A stretch of 64,000 nucleotides of DNA from Lineus longissimus (taxonomy: Eukaryota; Nemertea; Pilidiophora; Heteronemertea; Lineidae), in assembly GCF_910592395.1 (NCBI RefSeq), contig NC_088313.1, positions 2,501-66,500 on the forward strand, written 5' to 3'. Within the stretch, counting starts at the first letter, position 1, and every line of letters starts with the position of its first letter. Under the pieces are notes generated by a model, which had not been told where the DNA came from, ran no database searches, and was given only the letters and a program-made list of their open reading frames with translations. This document shows positions 12,131 to 23,576 of this stretch, one piece after another. Both the position numbers and the translations under genes were made by a program.

Positions 12131-14809
12131 ATGAGTAAAAAACAAGCAGATCCCCCGCGCCCTGGCTGCTCGAAGGACGCGCAAGAACCAGAACGAGATG
12201 CACGTAGAGATGCACGTGGCGATGTACGTAGAGATGCTCGAGACGATGTACATAGCGCAGGCACGCATACAGAAGACGATGTAGTAGTAGGCCTACCCAA
12301 CCTCGGAGTGTTCGATGATGATGATGTTGATGATGCACGAGAGAAAAGCTCTGATAATGAGGTGAGAGAATGGAGAGCACAGAAAGCCATAGATAAAGCA
12401 GGCTTTACAAAGGCAAGAAGAAAACTGGTGTCGTTGTTGGACGATGTGCTGGAAGAATTCGACCAGGCCCAGGACGTTGATAGGGATGCATCTTTGAATG
12501 AAGATACCCGGAGTAAAGTAAAAGCAGCTGCCAAGAAAGTTAACGATGCTCAAGAGAGGGCAATGAGAACAATGACGAAGTTGACATATGCATATTTGGA
12601 CACTGGAAAACTCGAGGAGTTTGACAAAATCTCTGAGGAGATGGAAAAGATTGCGCAAGATTATGACACGATGAGTAAGAAACTTGAGGAGTTCTATGCC
12701 TCAACAAAGAAAAAGGTAGGTTATAAACTGTTGAGACTTCGAGAATGCCTTACTGGTGAAGCACTGAAAGTTGTTGATGGATTGGGGTATTCAGCTTCTG
12801 CTTATGAAGTTGCCAAGGATCGCTTGGAGAGAATATGGAGGTCAGAGAAGGCAGCTCATCTTGAGAATGGACGAACTGGAGAAGTTCAAGCAAGTCCGTG
12901 ATGGGAATGCAAAGGATTTAGAAAAGTTGGCAGAGTTATTGGACATCATCACAGTCAATTTGAAGGATGCGCACCAGGAATCTGAATTGGGCAGTGGCAG
13001 TTTGTTTTTGTCCATTCAGCGGAAACTCAGTGAGGTTCTCCTTGCACGCTACCACAGATGGGCCTATGACAAAGCAAAAGAGAAAACTGTGATGTCGCTT
13101 CGAGAATTCGTCAATGAAGAAACCGAGTTTCAACTCAACGCCATGGAAACCATCAACGGTGTCAGGGATTTTGCCAAGAAAGACCAAAGAAAAGATAGGA
13201 GCTTTGTCACGTCACACAGTAGCACAAACCGTCAATCACAGTCTCAGTCCGGAGCCATGGGAAAATACACCAGATCATGCAACGTGTGCGGTTCGGAGCA
13301 TGGAGCATGGGAATGTGACAGCTTCAAGGCAATGTCAGTGGACCTGCGGTGGAAAACAGCCAAGGAAAAGAAACTTTGCTATCGATGTCTTAGTGGTAAT
13401 GGTCACAGGGCAGAGAAGTGCCCCAGGACACGGCAATGCAAGATAGATGGCTGCAAACAGACACACCACCGGTTGCTGCATGGAAAAGCAAAGGGAGCTG
13501 AGAGTCGTCAACCCATGGAAGGGAGTGGTCACAACCGAGACACGGATGAGAGCACGATGGCTACAGTGACATTGGCATCAAAGAACTCAAGTGAAATTGC
13601 ACTGAGAATTGTTCCGTTCAGAGTGAAGCATGGCGGGAAAAGAATAAAGACTAACGCCTTGTTAGATGACGCAAGTACATCAACATATATAGATGCAAAC
13701 TTAGCTGCAGAACTCGGAGTTCAGGGAGAAATTGAACAAACCACAGTTAACGCCCTGAACGGAAAGATGAAGACATTCACTACCATGTCAGTTGAGGTGG
13801 GAATAGAAAGTCTGAACCGACAGGTGGATTTGAAGATTTGGGCCAAGACAGTTGATAAAGTAACGGGAGATTTGAGAACTACAGACTGGCTTTGCAACAG
13901 AGTCAATATAGCCATTTGAAAGATATCCAGTTCCCAACGATTGGTAAGAGGAATTCAATCAGTGGATCTCCTGATTGGCGCAGACTACAGTGAGCTACAC
14001 CAAAGCATTAGAGACGTCATTGGTCGACCTAGTGGACCCACAGCAAGACAGACAAGATTGGGATGGACATGCATTGGTCCGGTAGGGACTCCCTTGGGCC
14101 AAGAGAGGGAGGTAACCAACATGGTCTACAGCTTCTTCACTAAAGATCCACCATTGCTGCAGGAAATCAATGATAACCTAAGAGCGTTTTGGGAGATAGA
14201 GAACGTCAGCAAAGTGGATGAGGGACGAGCCCCTTTGAATGAGAGTGACCGAAAAGTGCTGCAGAATGTCATATCATCAATCAAGTTGGAGGAGGACAAG
14301 TATCAGGTGGCCATACTGTATTGTACGCGCCGGACTCAGTACCGAACTACAAATCCAGAGCTCGCATCGCGTGGGAAGGTCTGCCAGATGTATTATACGC
14401 GCTGGTCACCGAGGAATTCCCTCATGGCCAGCGGGTTAAGCCATGCCATATACCTGGGGGTACTATACACATACCATGGGAAGGACAGCTGTACCCAGAA
14501 ATGGCAGATAGTAGTGGAATGTCAGAAAAGAGGCTGATGTCAACTGAAAACAAGCTGCTAAAACACCCATGCAGAGATCGCCAAAAGTTATTATCAGGTC
14601 ATTCAACAGTATCAAGGAAAGGGCTACATAAAGAAGATCAAGCAGTCAGAGGAAGATCGGGATGATGAAAAGAAGAGTCATCACTGGTATTTACCACACT
14701 TCACAGTATTACGCCCAGACAAGGCTACAACTAAAACCAGGATAGTTTTTGATGCATCAGCCAAAGTTGCCGGGGACAGCCTTAATGACAAGATAAACAG
14801 CGGAAACCC
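12131..14809 (+). pseudogene. Broken BEL/Pao retrotransposon gag-protease-RT fragment
   Basis: Plus-strand remains of a BEL/Pao element. An acidic N-terminal gag from 12131 is followed by a coiled helical gag region like DUF1759. Two zinc knuckles lie near 13277-13470 (CNVCGSEHGAWEC and CYRCLSGNGHRAEKC), with a further CKIDGC...H motif. The retropepsin-like domain of the family comes next, near 13660-13910 (ALLDDASTSTYID). From 13940 the LLIGADY and LGWTCIGPV motifs typical of Pao polyproteins are visible, then the start of RT (RIVFDASAK at about 14740). Frameshifts are apparent near 12833, 13915, 13945 and 14325-14650. RT stops abruptly at 14809 in a minisatellite. Confidence 0.88.
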
Positions 14810-14893
14810 ATTTCGTCTACTTCTCATTTCGCCTAAACCCATTTTGCCTACTCCCATTTCGCCTACTTCCCATTTCGCCTACTTCCCATTTTA
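14805..14893. repeat. Short minisatellite that truncates the Pao RT
   Basis: Four or five copies of a 17-18 bp unit, CCCATTTCGCCTACTT, begin exactly where the Pao reverse transcriptase loses its frame. It may be the terminal repeat of an inserted mobile element, but I see no partner end. Confidence 0.7.
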
Positions 14894-15740
14894 CCTGCTG
14901 TAGTATGGTTTGCCCAGATAGTGATACTATAAAACTTGGTGGATAATGTGTAAATATTTTAAGTGGGAGTCTGCTAAGAAAAGGTGGGGTCCGACAGAAG
15001 TAGTTTCAAATTATAGCAGTTAAGGTGAAGATAAATGAGATTTCTAAAGCATTATTCTTTGCATACTTGTGCTCTCTTTAGATAAACAATACAGCCATTT
15101 AACAAGTTTTCAACTGACTGAGTGATGAAAAAAAGTACAAAAAATTTTTTTCACTTTTTATTTTTGCTCAAAATGAACCAACATCATCAAAAACTGCAGT
15201 CGTCGTCGTTGTTTTATGAATAAAAAAGTTGTGTTCTGTACATTTTATTCCGTCTTTAGTATCCTGTCTTTGCATCTGCTTTCATAATTTTGTTGCCTTA
15301 AAAGAGGACAACGTTAAGTCGGTGAATTGGTTTGGATGGAGATGACCCTTACGAAAAAGATATCAGATTCACCATGGTAAAATCGGAGTTTACCATGCTC
15401 ACCATGGTGAATGAAGAATTTACACTGCTCACCAAAAAATGTTAAAATGTTAAAATATTTCATCGTCCCAATTCACTATGGTGAAGTGCTGTCAGTTTGC
15501 CATGGTGAAATTGAGACACATTTATCCTAAGGGTAGGCCCCCTGCACCAACATCTAGCACTTTCTTAACCCCAAGACTTGACCTGACCCAATTTATGCCT
15601 GCCCTTAACAGCCGAGGAACTCCCGAACCCGAGCAAAATCATGAAGGCCATCGCACTATTTCGTCCGTCTTGTGTCATGGTACAGGCAACTGCAATTAAA
15701 ATTGGTGAAATCCCAATATCTTTCTGTCTGTGGGATGTCG
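14894..15740. other. AT-rich intergenic DNA
   Basis: No gene is visible. Near 15370-15520 there are five short copies of a TCACCATGGTGAA-type near-palindrome. An A/T-rich stretch lies at 15130-15180. Short ORFs lack any family likeness. Confidence 0.5.
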
Positions 15741-15741
15741 A

Positions 15742-16290
15742 AACAATCAACCTCTGCCAGCTGCTTATCTATTCAGATTGTAAAGGCCTTGACAAAACCT
15801 AAAAACTCTGAACGTCTACCTTCTGCCAGCTGGTTATCTGGTCAGGTTGGGAAGACCTTGACACAACCTAGAAATTACACCAAGGTTACCACTAATAAAC
15901 TTTGGAGACGACGGGACAGCCTACGTGACAACCATAATCTTCCAGCTGGTTATCTGTCTCAGGTTGGGAAGACATTGACACAACCTTCAAAGGGTCCTTC
16001 AGCTGTACAAGACAACATTACACTCGCGTTTCTACATGGGTGATACAAGACAACTGATTTGGTTGTATCATGGTAATCATCTCACAAGGACGGACAATGG
16101 GACAACCAACATCTGCCAGCTGGTTATCTGGTCAGGTTGGGAAGACATTGTCACAACTTCAAAGGGTCCTTCAGCTGTACAAGACAACATTCCACTTGCG
16201 TTCTACATGGGTGATACAAGACAACTGATTTGGTTGTATCATGGTAATCATCTCGCAAGGACGGACAAGGGAACAAATATCTGATCTCAC
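15742..16290. repeat. Degenerate tandem repeat, 69 to 174 bp spacing
   Basis: The word CCAGCTGGTTATCTG or a variant occurs at 15757, 15826, 15942 and 16116. The last two copies head a well-conserved duplication of about 174 bp that shares TCAGCTGTACAAGACAACAT and ACAACTGATTTGGTTGTATC. No coding function is seen. Confidence 0.8.
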
Positions 16291-16757
16291 GAGACTGGTA
16301 GTACCCAATATCTACCTGACTACTCTTTAAGTACAACTTGAGTACTACTTGGTACCACAGTCATCCAAGAAGTTTGGTGAATCCTCCCAAAGTTCTTTCG
16401 CTCATGCAGAACGTGCCACCAAAAAGACATCAATATATACATAAAAATATTTTATTTGATCAATCTGTCTACAGTGCAATTTTATAAAAAAGAAGCCCTC
16501 AAATTCGTCGTCAGTCCTTGTTTGCTTTTGAATCACATCGTCACAAAGTAAAAATAACGCAGATAATGCGCAAGACACCCCCACACAACTATCATAAAAA
16601 CAACTTCAAGCAGGGGCATTACATAGCAGAATAACTACAGAGTTTTGGGTTCTGTCTGCACAATACACCAAATTGAATTACAGTTGGAATGTTCGCCGTG
16701 TTTCTAGGGTGAACCTGTTTGACTAAAAGTTGCCTCCTTTAGTCCACTGCATCATTA
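16291..16757 (-). other. Probable PAGR1 3' UTR and downstream DNA
   Basis: AT-rich sequence lies downstream of the PAGR1 stop. On the minus strand an AATAAA-type signal can be read from the plus-strand TTTTATTTGATC at 16449-16460, about 300 bp after the stop, which would give a short 3' UTR. No other gene is seen. Confidence 0.4.
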
Positions 16758-18368
16758 TCATAAACCAGAAAAGGGATCCGTTTGTATTTCACTAGAAATA
16801 GGCCATTTTGGAGTAGTATCGCCACCAGGCCCCAGAGTGGAGGGACCTGGTACAACATGAGGACTCCTCGGACTCTTTACATCACATTTTGAAATGCTCT
16901 CCTTTTTCTGTTTAAAAATGTCATCCAATATCTTATCCATCCTCGCAACACGATGGGTTCTTGGAGTCTTGACATTTCCTTGAAAGCAAGAAAAACAACC
17001 ATCAATTATATTTTTGCTGCCTATGCCAAGTTTTTGGCGCACTCATAGGTCATCAATCTCACTTCCGAGCCTCAGACAAACAATTAATTGACAGACAACT
17101 GCCCACTTAAAGAAAACTGATGAACATGGCTAATCGAACCTTCTATTGGGTAAAGATGGAATAGCTACTCACCTGGTGTCCTGCGTGGTGTAATGGTTGG
17201 TTCAGGTTCTATTGTGTCAAAGTCGAATTCTGTGACTTCTTCCTCTCTGCAATTGAAAAAAACCAAAATGACAGGCAATGTGACAGAATAAATTGACTGC
17301 GTTTTGCAACAGTTACCATGGTGCCAGCCAAAGTTAGCAAGCTCCATTGATTGCTCTTTCTCAGTTACCATGGTCCCAGCCAAAGTTAGCAAGCTCCATT
17401 GATTGCTCTTTCTCAGTTACAATGGTCCCAGCCAAAGTTAGCAAGCTCCATTGATTGCTCTTTCTCAGTTACCATGGTCCCAGCCAAAGTTAGCAAGCTC
17501 CATTGATTGCTCTTTCTCAGTTACCATGGTCCCAGCCAAAGTTAGCAAGCTCCATTGATTGCTCTTTCTCAGTTACCATGGTCCCAGCCAAAGTTAGCAA
17601 GCTCCATTGATTGCTCTTTCTCAGTTACTATGGTCCCAGCCAAAGTTAGCAAGCTCCATTGATTGCTCTTTCTCAGTTACTATGGTCCCAGCCAAAGTTA
17701 GCAAGCTCCATTGATTGCTCTTTCTCAGTTACTATGGTCCCAGCCAAAGTTAGCAAGCTCCATTGATTGCTCTTTCTCAGTTACTATGGTCCCAGCCAAA
17801 GTTAGCAAGCTCCATTGATTGCTCTTTCTCAGTTACTATGGTCCCAGCCAAAGTAAGCAAGCTCCATTGATTGCTCTTTCTCAGTTACCATGGTCCCAGC
17901 CAAAGTTAGCAAGCTCCATTGATTGCTCTTTCTCAGTTACCATGGTCCCAGCCAAAGTTAGCAAGCTCCATTGATTGCTCTTTCTCAGTTACCATGGTCC
18001 CAGCCAAAGTTAGCAAGTTTCGCTGCTTTTTGAAGGTTTATTTTGCCGAGATTTCATTTGATTCACTTCTACAAGGAAGATTCTTACTTGTCTTCCTCCT
18101 GGGTTGTTTCCATCGTCTCTTCAACTGGTGTCTTCTCCTGGTTACTCTCTGGTGGTCTACGGCCCGGATTCTTCCATCTTAAGTCAATCACTTTATCTTC
18201 ACACAGTTTAGTATAAAGTTCAATGATCTGTTCTGGATCTGGTTCCCACATTTTCTTGTTGTCTCCCTCAATTTCTTCATCACTGCATGGAACACACCAG
18301 TCCCGCTCTTCCTCTTCGACCTGGGCAATGGGATCAGCTATTTCTCTACTCTCTTCAGTCTCCATCAT
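16758..18368 (-). CDS. PAGR1: PAXIP1-associated glutamate-rich protein 1 (PAGR1/PA1)
   Basis: Nuclear cofactor known from vertebrates as a partner of PTIP in the KMT2C/KMT2D H3K4 methyltransferase complex. Three exons read as 18368-18088, 17246-17173 and 16978-16758. They join in phase (281, 74 and 221 bp) into 191 residues; human PAGR1 has about 254. Family hallmarks are the acidic N-terminus with WCVPCSDEE at residues 24-32, the EPDPEQIIELYTKL helix, TEFDFD at 99-104, RRTPG at 115-119, and the basic helix RVARMDKILDDIFKQKK. Donors are GTAAGA and GTGAGT; acceptors are TTGCAG and TTCAAG. Intron 1 is almost wholly a 52-bp minisatellite. The start is the upstream one of two adjacent Met codons. 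Confidence 0.9.
17306..18017. repeat. 52-bp minisatellite filling PAGR1 intron 1
   Basis: About 13.6 copies of a 52-bp unit containing CCATGGTCCCAGCC, AAGTTAGCAAGC and TTGATTGCTCTTTCTC. Copies differ mainly at one base (ACCATGG, ACTATGG or ACAATGG). The array lies wholly between exons 1 and 2 of PAGR1. Confidence 0.97.
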
Positions 18369-19242
18369 ATTGCTGACTGAAAACAGAAAAGATAGTTAGG
18401 TCCGGCAAAGCGGGAGAGGTGATGGATGTGACATCTGTCAATGTGATATTCCTGATGTGATCAGAAGACAAATCAGAGTGACTTGAGTTGCCCTGCCTGC
18501 ACATTGATGAGTTATATCATATGGCCATTTTCCGAATAGTCAAAAGAATTATGAATGCACACAAAGACAAGTGGAATGAATGATTTGACTCAACTGCTGT
18601 ACCTCCTTCAAAGAATATACTGCATTGCGCTCAACCGCAGATTATGTGTGGAAAAGAGGATGGCAGTAGGTATAGTTGTGCAATAAATAATGCAGTGTTT
18701 CCTTAGATGGGATTTTGCACACCAATGATTCAAACTACTTTTTCTTGGGCGGCAAAAATGAACCATCACATTTCTATTCATAAAGTCTGGTGCAGATCAG
18801 TTAGCTAGATTAGGCCTGCTGAACATGTGGACAATAGGGTTCCATTCAACTTGCGTATAACCTGATGCTTCAATACCTAACGAGGCAAGAGAGAAGGGCA
18901 TTGTCGTAGGAAATATGCTTTTAAGAAGATGCGCATGCGTTAGAGGTCATGTCATTTAAAACATTTGTGATTTATTTCAAGAATGTTTGGCTCTACAACC
19001 ATCCATGCGAGTTTGGTGACACACTTTAGTTCAGTCCACTGTAACCCTACACACCGAATCGATGCACGTTGTCCACGGACTATAGATTCATGCACTTGAT
19101 GGGGGGAACAACATTCACCGAGTGTTGGCCAATTGTCACATCATGATGCATTGCAGCTCCGACGGTTTTACATTGCTGTAACTTGACGTGACCCGACGTC
19201 CATGACGTCTTCGTAAACGTTGTTCCCAATCAAGTTAAACGA
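18369..19242. other. PAGR1 upstream region
   Basis: No ORF of note. It should hold the PAGR1 5' UTR and promoter. A strong NRF1-type palindrome GCGCATGCGT is at 18931-18940. Confidence 0.5.
18931..18940. promoter_or_regulatory. NRF1-like motif upstream of PAGR1
   Basis: GCGCATGCGT matches the core of the NRF1 palindrome. It lies about 560 bp upstream of the PAGR1 start codon, a plausible promoter position if the 5' UTR is long or split. Inferred from the motif only. Confidence 0.35.
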
Positions 19243-19394
19243 TATAGAGGTTCTTCACGTGACGCCACGACATGATGTTTTGACGGCCACCTACAAATGC
19301 ATTTCCTTTACGTCATGAACACGTGCGACGGCCAATATGGCAGTGGAAAACAATTGGCAACGTCATCATGTGACATCAGTGAAGAACCTCTATA
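19243..19394. mobile_element. MITE with 16-bp terminal inverted repeats
   Basis: TATAGAGGTTCTTCAC at 19243-19258 is matched by its exact reverse complement at 19379-19394. The ends carry TA, which fits a Tc1/mariner-like TA target. The 120-bp interior is itself partly self-complementary (CATGATG near the left, CATCATG near the right) and has no ORF. It is a non-autonomous element. Confidence 0.75.
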
Positions 19395-20023
19395 GGCCTA
19401 CCCTATTGACTATTGTCAGATGAAACCTTCCTTTCGTGCACCCCTTCGCTTCCTCTCCACTAGTGCTGAATACTGAAAGGGTGGATGTCGTCCTGGGTGC
19501 CGACAAATGGTCCCAGGTTCGAGATCGACTGGACAATAAGCATTCTGGGTGCCATTACACTAGACAAACAGCACCCAGCTTCTTTTTGCCTGGCTCACGG
19601 ATCTTTAGGGACGAGGACGTTTCTTGCAATCTCGTTTTATCTCATGGTACATATCCATATCGACTGATTGTCAAGAAAAATCCGGTTTTGGTCCGTTTCG
19701 GTCCGTTCCTGCTTTCTTACGCACCCAGAAAAATACGCAGCAAATCCGTTGATTTTGTCATCACACAATTTTACATTCTCTGAATTTATCCTTCCTACAT
19801 ACCTTTTTTGAATAAATCATCCGAAATGTGCTTTCAAAGAAATGAAAGACCTATAAGCCTAAACGCGTTTTTTTCTGTTTATCTGTTCTTTTTATTTCGC
19901 GCACTGCTAATGCCACAAGTACCACGGCGCGAGATAAAACGAGATTGCAAGAAACGTCCTCGTCCCAAAGATCCGTAAGCCAGGCAAAAAGAAGCTGGGT
20001 GCTGTTTATGGCATCAGGGGCTG

Positions 20024-20738
20024 AGTTCGACTGTAACTCTAGGGTCGGCTTAGAGTTCCTCAGGCGATGACATCATGCCTTAAATGCGCATGTCGAGTAG
20101 GGGTAGCACGCGAACGCAGTCGAGTAGGTTCGGGTTGATTTGGTTTGTTTAAACATGGCGGATATAGCGGCAATATACGAATTTTTAGACTTCATTTTTC
20201 CCAATAGTATAATAGATGTAGAGCTGACAAATCAAGAACATTTATGGACACTATGTTTGTTCGCCAGAAGGAAATGGGTGCCCAAAATAACTGGATTTGC
20301 AAAAAATGTTATCCCGCAATTCAGTTTGCAGGACTTCAGAGCCCACTTCAGAGTTGGAAGGGGGGTGTTCGAGACACTTTTTGACCGAACTTTATCCCGA
20401 TCTGGTTTCCGAACATGTCGGTGGTACAGAACCTGTTCCCCCAGAAAAGCAATTGCTGCTTTAGCTATCAATATTTATCAACAGCGTTATTACAGGAGTA
20501 CACAATATTGGATATAACAATGTAAAAATCACGAATTTATCCCTTACGTTTTCGAGGCCGCCATTTTGTCACGTGGTTTTTGTCGAGTCTGCTGAGTTCA
20601 ACGCTCATGCCATCGAGGGTTGAGCCCGAGTAGCTAACTAGGTCAGATATGACGTCACTCGGGTCGGTCCCCGCGGAAAAAATGAAGTTCGACTGGAGCT
20701 CGACCCGACCGAGTCCAACCTCGGGTTACAGTCGAACT
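20024..20738 (+). mobile_element. PIF/Harbinger-type element, 715 bp, with CTG target duplication
   Basis: Perfect 14-bp terminal inverted repeats AGTTCGACTGTAAC (20024-20037 and 20725-20738) are flanked by CTG on both sides (20021-20023 and 20739-20741). A 3-bp CWG or TWA duplication is typical of PIF/Harbinger. Inside is the start of a transposase-like ORF, but the element is too short to hold a full transposase, so it is a deleted non-autonomous copy. Confidence 0.85.
20155..20517 (+). pseudogene. Truncated Harbinger transposase N-terminus
   Basis: An ORF of about 120 codons from the ATG at 20155. It contains FSLQDFRAHFRVGRGVFETL and a later KAIAALAINIY, which resemble the N-terminal part of Harbinger/HARBI1-type transposases just before the DDE nuclease domain. 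No DDE region follows: the ORF ends at 20517 and the terminal repeat begins about 200 bp later. The position inside a 715-bp element with Harbinger-type ends supports the call. Not expected to be active. Confidence 0.65.
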
Positions 20739-20818
20739 CTGCCAGGGTGCTTATTGTCCAGTCGATCTCGAACCTGGGTACCATTTGTCGGCACCCAGGA
20801 CGACATCCACCCTTTCAG

Positions 20819-21117
20819 CTCCACAACCACTGATATAATTGCATTGCTTCAAACGGTAGATTGAGCATACAATAATTGATATTGAAAAATAGAGGATTTA
20901 GTAGCGTACTTCGACAAGAACTTTTTTCCAATTTCGAGGTAGTCCAGGTAAGCTCGACCCTATCTACCGCACAGCGAAGGGTCGAGAAGGCCTCGTTGAT
21001 TTACCGGGTACATGTACCCGACGCGAGAGCCGTGCACACAGTGAATCAACTGTCAATACCGAACGCATCGGTATTCCTTGGCTCGAGGTTGCCCATCTTT
21101 CAGAGGGAGAAACACAT
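20819..21117. other. Spacer between foldback elements
   Basis: I see no gene here. A 101-codon ORF (20876-21181) runs into the next inverted repeat and shows no family likeness. Confidence 0.4.
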
Positions 21118-21524
21118 GGCGATTTATTTTTTCACGCCAGGTGCGGCCATTTTGTTTCCATATATGGCAAATGCGTCATAATTTATTCATTTATTGATAC
21201 GAATGAATTGACGTTTTTGGTTTTGGAAATCCCCATTGAGTTCGCGCGCCGGTCACCGCACTGAATGACCTGCCTTTTGTTTTAGCGCGCGATAATTAGT
21301 TCGCTTAGCTCTCGCAAGGATCCCAATTTTTTTCTCGAAAAACGTACATTCTACCAATCTTGACACTAGAGGCGCTGATTTCATTCCTTACAACGAAATT
21401 GAAATTGAATTTTAATTTCGGCACTGTGCGAGTTTGACATTCTACATGCAATGACGATGCTGCATAAATTATGCCATATATGGAAAACAAAATGGCCGCA
21501 CCTGGTGTGAAAAAATAAATCGCA
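21118..21524. mobile_element. Foldback/MITE with ~62-bp arms
   Basis: The arm at 21118-21185 (GCGATTTATTTTTTCAC, GGTGCGGCCATTTTGTTT, CCATATATGGCA) recurs inverted at 21461-21524. The loop of about 275 bp has no convincing ORF. The arms are nearly identical, so this is fairly recent. Confidence 0.8.
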
Positions 21525-21771
21525 AACAGATGACCGGACACCGGAGGCTGACGCCCCCTAATCTCGTTCATGACGAGTACAATGCCGTCAGTATCAGTCT
21601 CTGCAATGAGTGAATGGAGGAATGGCGCAGCGAATTGCGATCGTTTCGCTTCATGACCTTTTCGCCCCCACTGGCCAGCCCTTTCGCTCCTTGGGACTTT
21701 GGGGTGGTTTTGAGCCTGGGACAGACATTGGGAAAATGAAAGTTCTGGGGCCGCTCACAAGATTAAAACGC

Positions 21772-22324
21772 GACTTCAATACTGAACCGTTGACTTCTTA
21801 GATATTTTTGAATAAGAAAACATCAACCATACATTTACAAACGGACAAAGAAATTATTTCGCCACAGTTTTAATATTTTAACCCCCCCCCCCCCCCCCCG
21901 CTTTAGTATCCTGAAGGATTTTTTCACTTATCTTTGTAGGATAACTTGATAAAGCATGATTTCAATAATCAAGGTAAACCACTTTTCAATATTGAACCCA
22001 AATTTCAATATTGAACCAGGACTTCAATATTGAAGTTTGGGTACAATATTGAAATTGGGGTTCGAAATTCGGTTCAAAGTTCGGTTCAAGAATGAAGTTC
22101 AGTTCAATATTGAAGTTCGGGTTCATCCAATGTGAAAGCCAGTGGTTCAATATTGAAATCATGCTTTATTCAGTAATCCTACAAAGATAAGTGAACAAAT
22201 CATTCAAGACACTAAAGAGGGAGGTCAAATATTAGAACAGTGCACTAGAATAATGGTCGATGTTTTCTTATTTGAAAATATCTGATTTCAATATTGAAAT
22301 CAACGGTTCAGTATTGAAGTCAGG
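21772..22324. mobile_element. Large palindromic element rich in TTCAATATTGAA
   Basis: The left half from CTTCAATACTGAACCG (21773) is the inverted, diverged copy of the right half ending at 22323. Shared words include CTTATCTTTGTAGGAT, AAAGCATGATTTCAAT and AATAAGAAAACATC. Around the centre, the 12-bp palindrome TTCAATATTGAA occurs about six times with varied flanks. A run of 18 C lies at 21881-21899 in one arm only. No ORF. Confidence 0.75.
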
Positions 22325-23096
22325 TTTGAATTTTGAATATTGAATGAGCCTTCTGGGCTTTGGTACATTTGTCATCTTGTTGGCTGCCTAGCCATCAATT
22401 ATAGAATGATCGGCCAGAGTCTTGGCTGACCGCTATACCTTGCAGAGAACCATGCTGAGATCAAGCTTTTTTACTCCTTCGTCAGCTTGAAAAACTGACT
22501 CGAGCGGCGTTGTATGATAATAACAACTACTGCCAGGATATAATGACGAGACCCAAGCCAGATCACCAATTGACATCACTGACAGTTTTTGACATATCCT
22601 AATTGCTTAATTATAATATTACAAGGTGTGACCGCCGATGTCTTTAATTATGGATGACACATTGATGATTAAAAAAGCGAAGGGAATATTATGTGTCTCA
22701 TTTTAAAAAATGAACTTATTGCTCTATATACATGTACAAGGCTAGACTGTACATGGAATATAGATGACAATAATTATTGATCCAGTTTCAGAGTATGACA
22801 GCCTCATAAACACCTTTTCTAAGAGGATCATCCCTGGTACCTATGTTTCCTGTAATTGACGACTTTCTGTGAAGGTGCCAATTTTCCAGGAATTCATGAG
22901 AACATACCGTAGAACAGCCTAATATTCCTCATATTCTGGATTTAAAGAGAGTATAAGACCACGTGCCTCAGAATGATAAATGCAACAATCGAAATTTTTT
23001 TCAATAATTTAATAGGCAACATTGCCTAAAATATCATAACAAATACTTCTAACCTAAAAACAGCTATCGGTTGACAACAATGTTCAAGTGCAAGTA
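22325..23096. other. Unannotated AT-rich stretch
   Basis: I see no gene, RNA or clear repeat in this interval. Confidence 0.5.
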
Positions 23097-23272
23097 CAGT
23101 GGAACCTCCCTTAGCGGACACCTCTCTATTAGGGACAACCTCTCTATTAAGGACACTAGTTATGGTCCCAAATTGGTACTTTCCATTCAATTTGACCTCT
23201 CTAATCAGGACACCTCTCTATTAAGGACAGCATTTGTCAGTCCCGTGGGTGTCCTTAATAGAGAGGTTGTAC
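23097..23272. mobile_element. MITE of the CAGTGGAACCT family
   Basis: It starts TA|CAGTGGAACCTCCC and contains GGACACCTCTCTATTA three times. It ends with the inverted word TAATAGAGAGGTTGTAC, so the right terminus is incomplete. It is the same family as the short element at 36867. Pogo/Tc1-like ends are inferred from the CAG terminus and TA flank. Confidence 0.7.
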
Positions 23273-23576
23273 ATGTAAAACCAGCCTGAGAAGATACCCA
23301 CATCAACACTGATAACAGTATCGGACAATCGAACAAATCTAGTCCTATTGTCAACCCAAATGATTTCATTTGAATTTACAAATGCTTTTATCATTCAAAA
23401 AACTATTTTTCGCTAAAATTTATGACAGTGAAATTTCACTGAACGTTTTAGAAAATGTACTTCAAATTCGGCTGTTAGATAGAGGAGTTTAACAGTCCAC
23501 ACTAGGACATTATGATATAACAAATCCTAATATACATTATCATATGTTCATTTATTTCCATTACTTCAGTGAATCA

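Larger units (their letters stand above)
19473..20818. mobile_element. Foldback element interrupted by a Harbinger insertion
   Basis: The left arm, about 19473-19648, is the inverted copy of the right arm, which is split into 19933-20020 and 20742-20818. The arms begin CTGAAAGGGTGGATGTCG and contain TTCGAGATCGACTGGACAA, GCACCCAGCTTCTTTTTGCC and GATTGCAAGAAACGTCC-type words. The unpaired centre is about 280 bp and has no ORF with recognisable domains. Removing the 715-bp insertion plus one 3-bp duplication restores a continuous right arm, so the insertion is younger. No clear target duplication was seen at the outer ends. Confidence 0.85.

Noticed and set aside
12006-12534. Minus-strand ORFs of 120-140 codons rich in His or Ser
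   Set aside because: Antisense of the acidic BEL/Pao gag reading frame.
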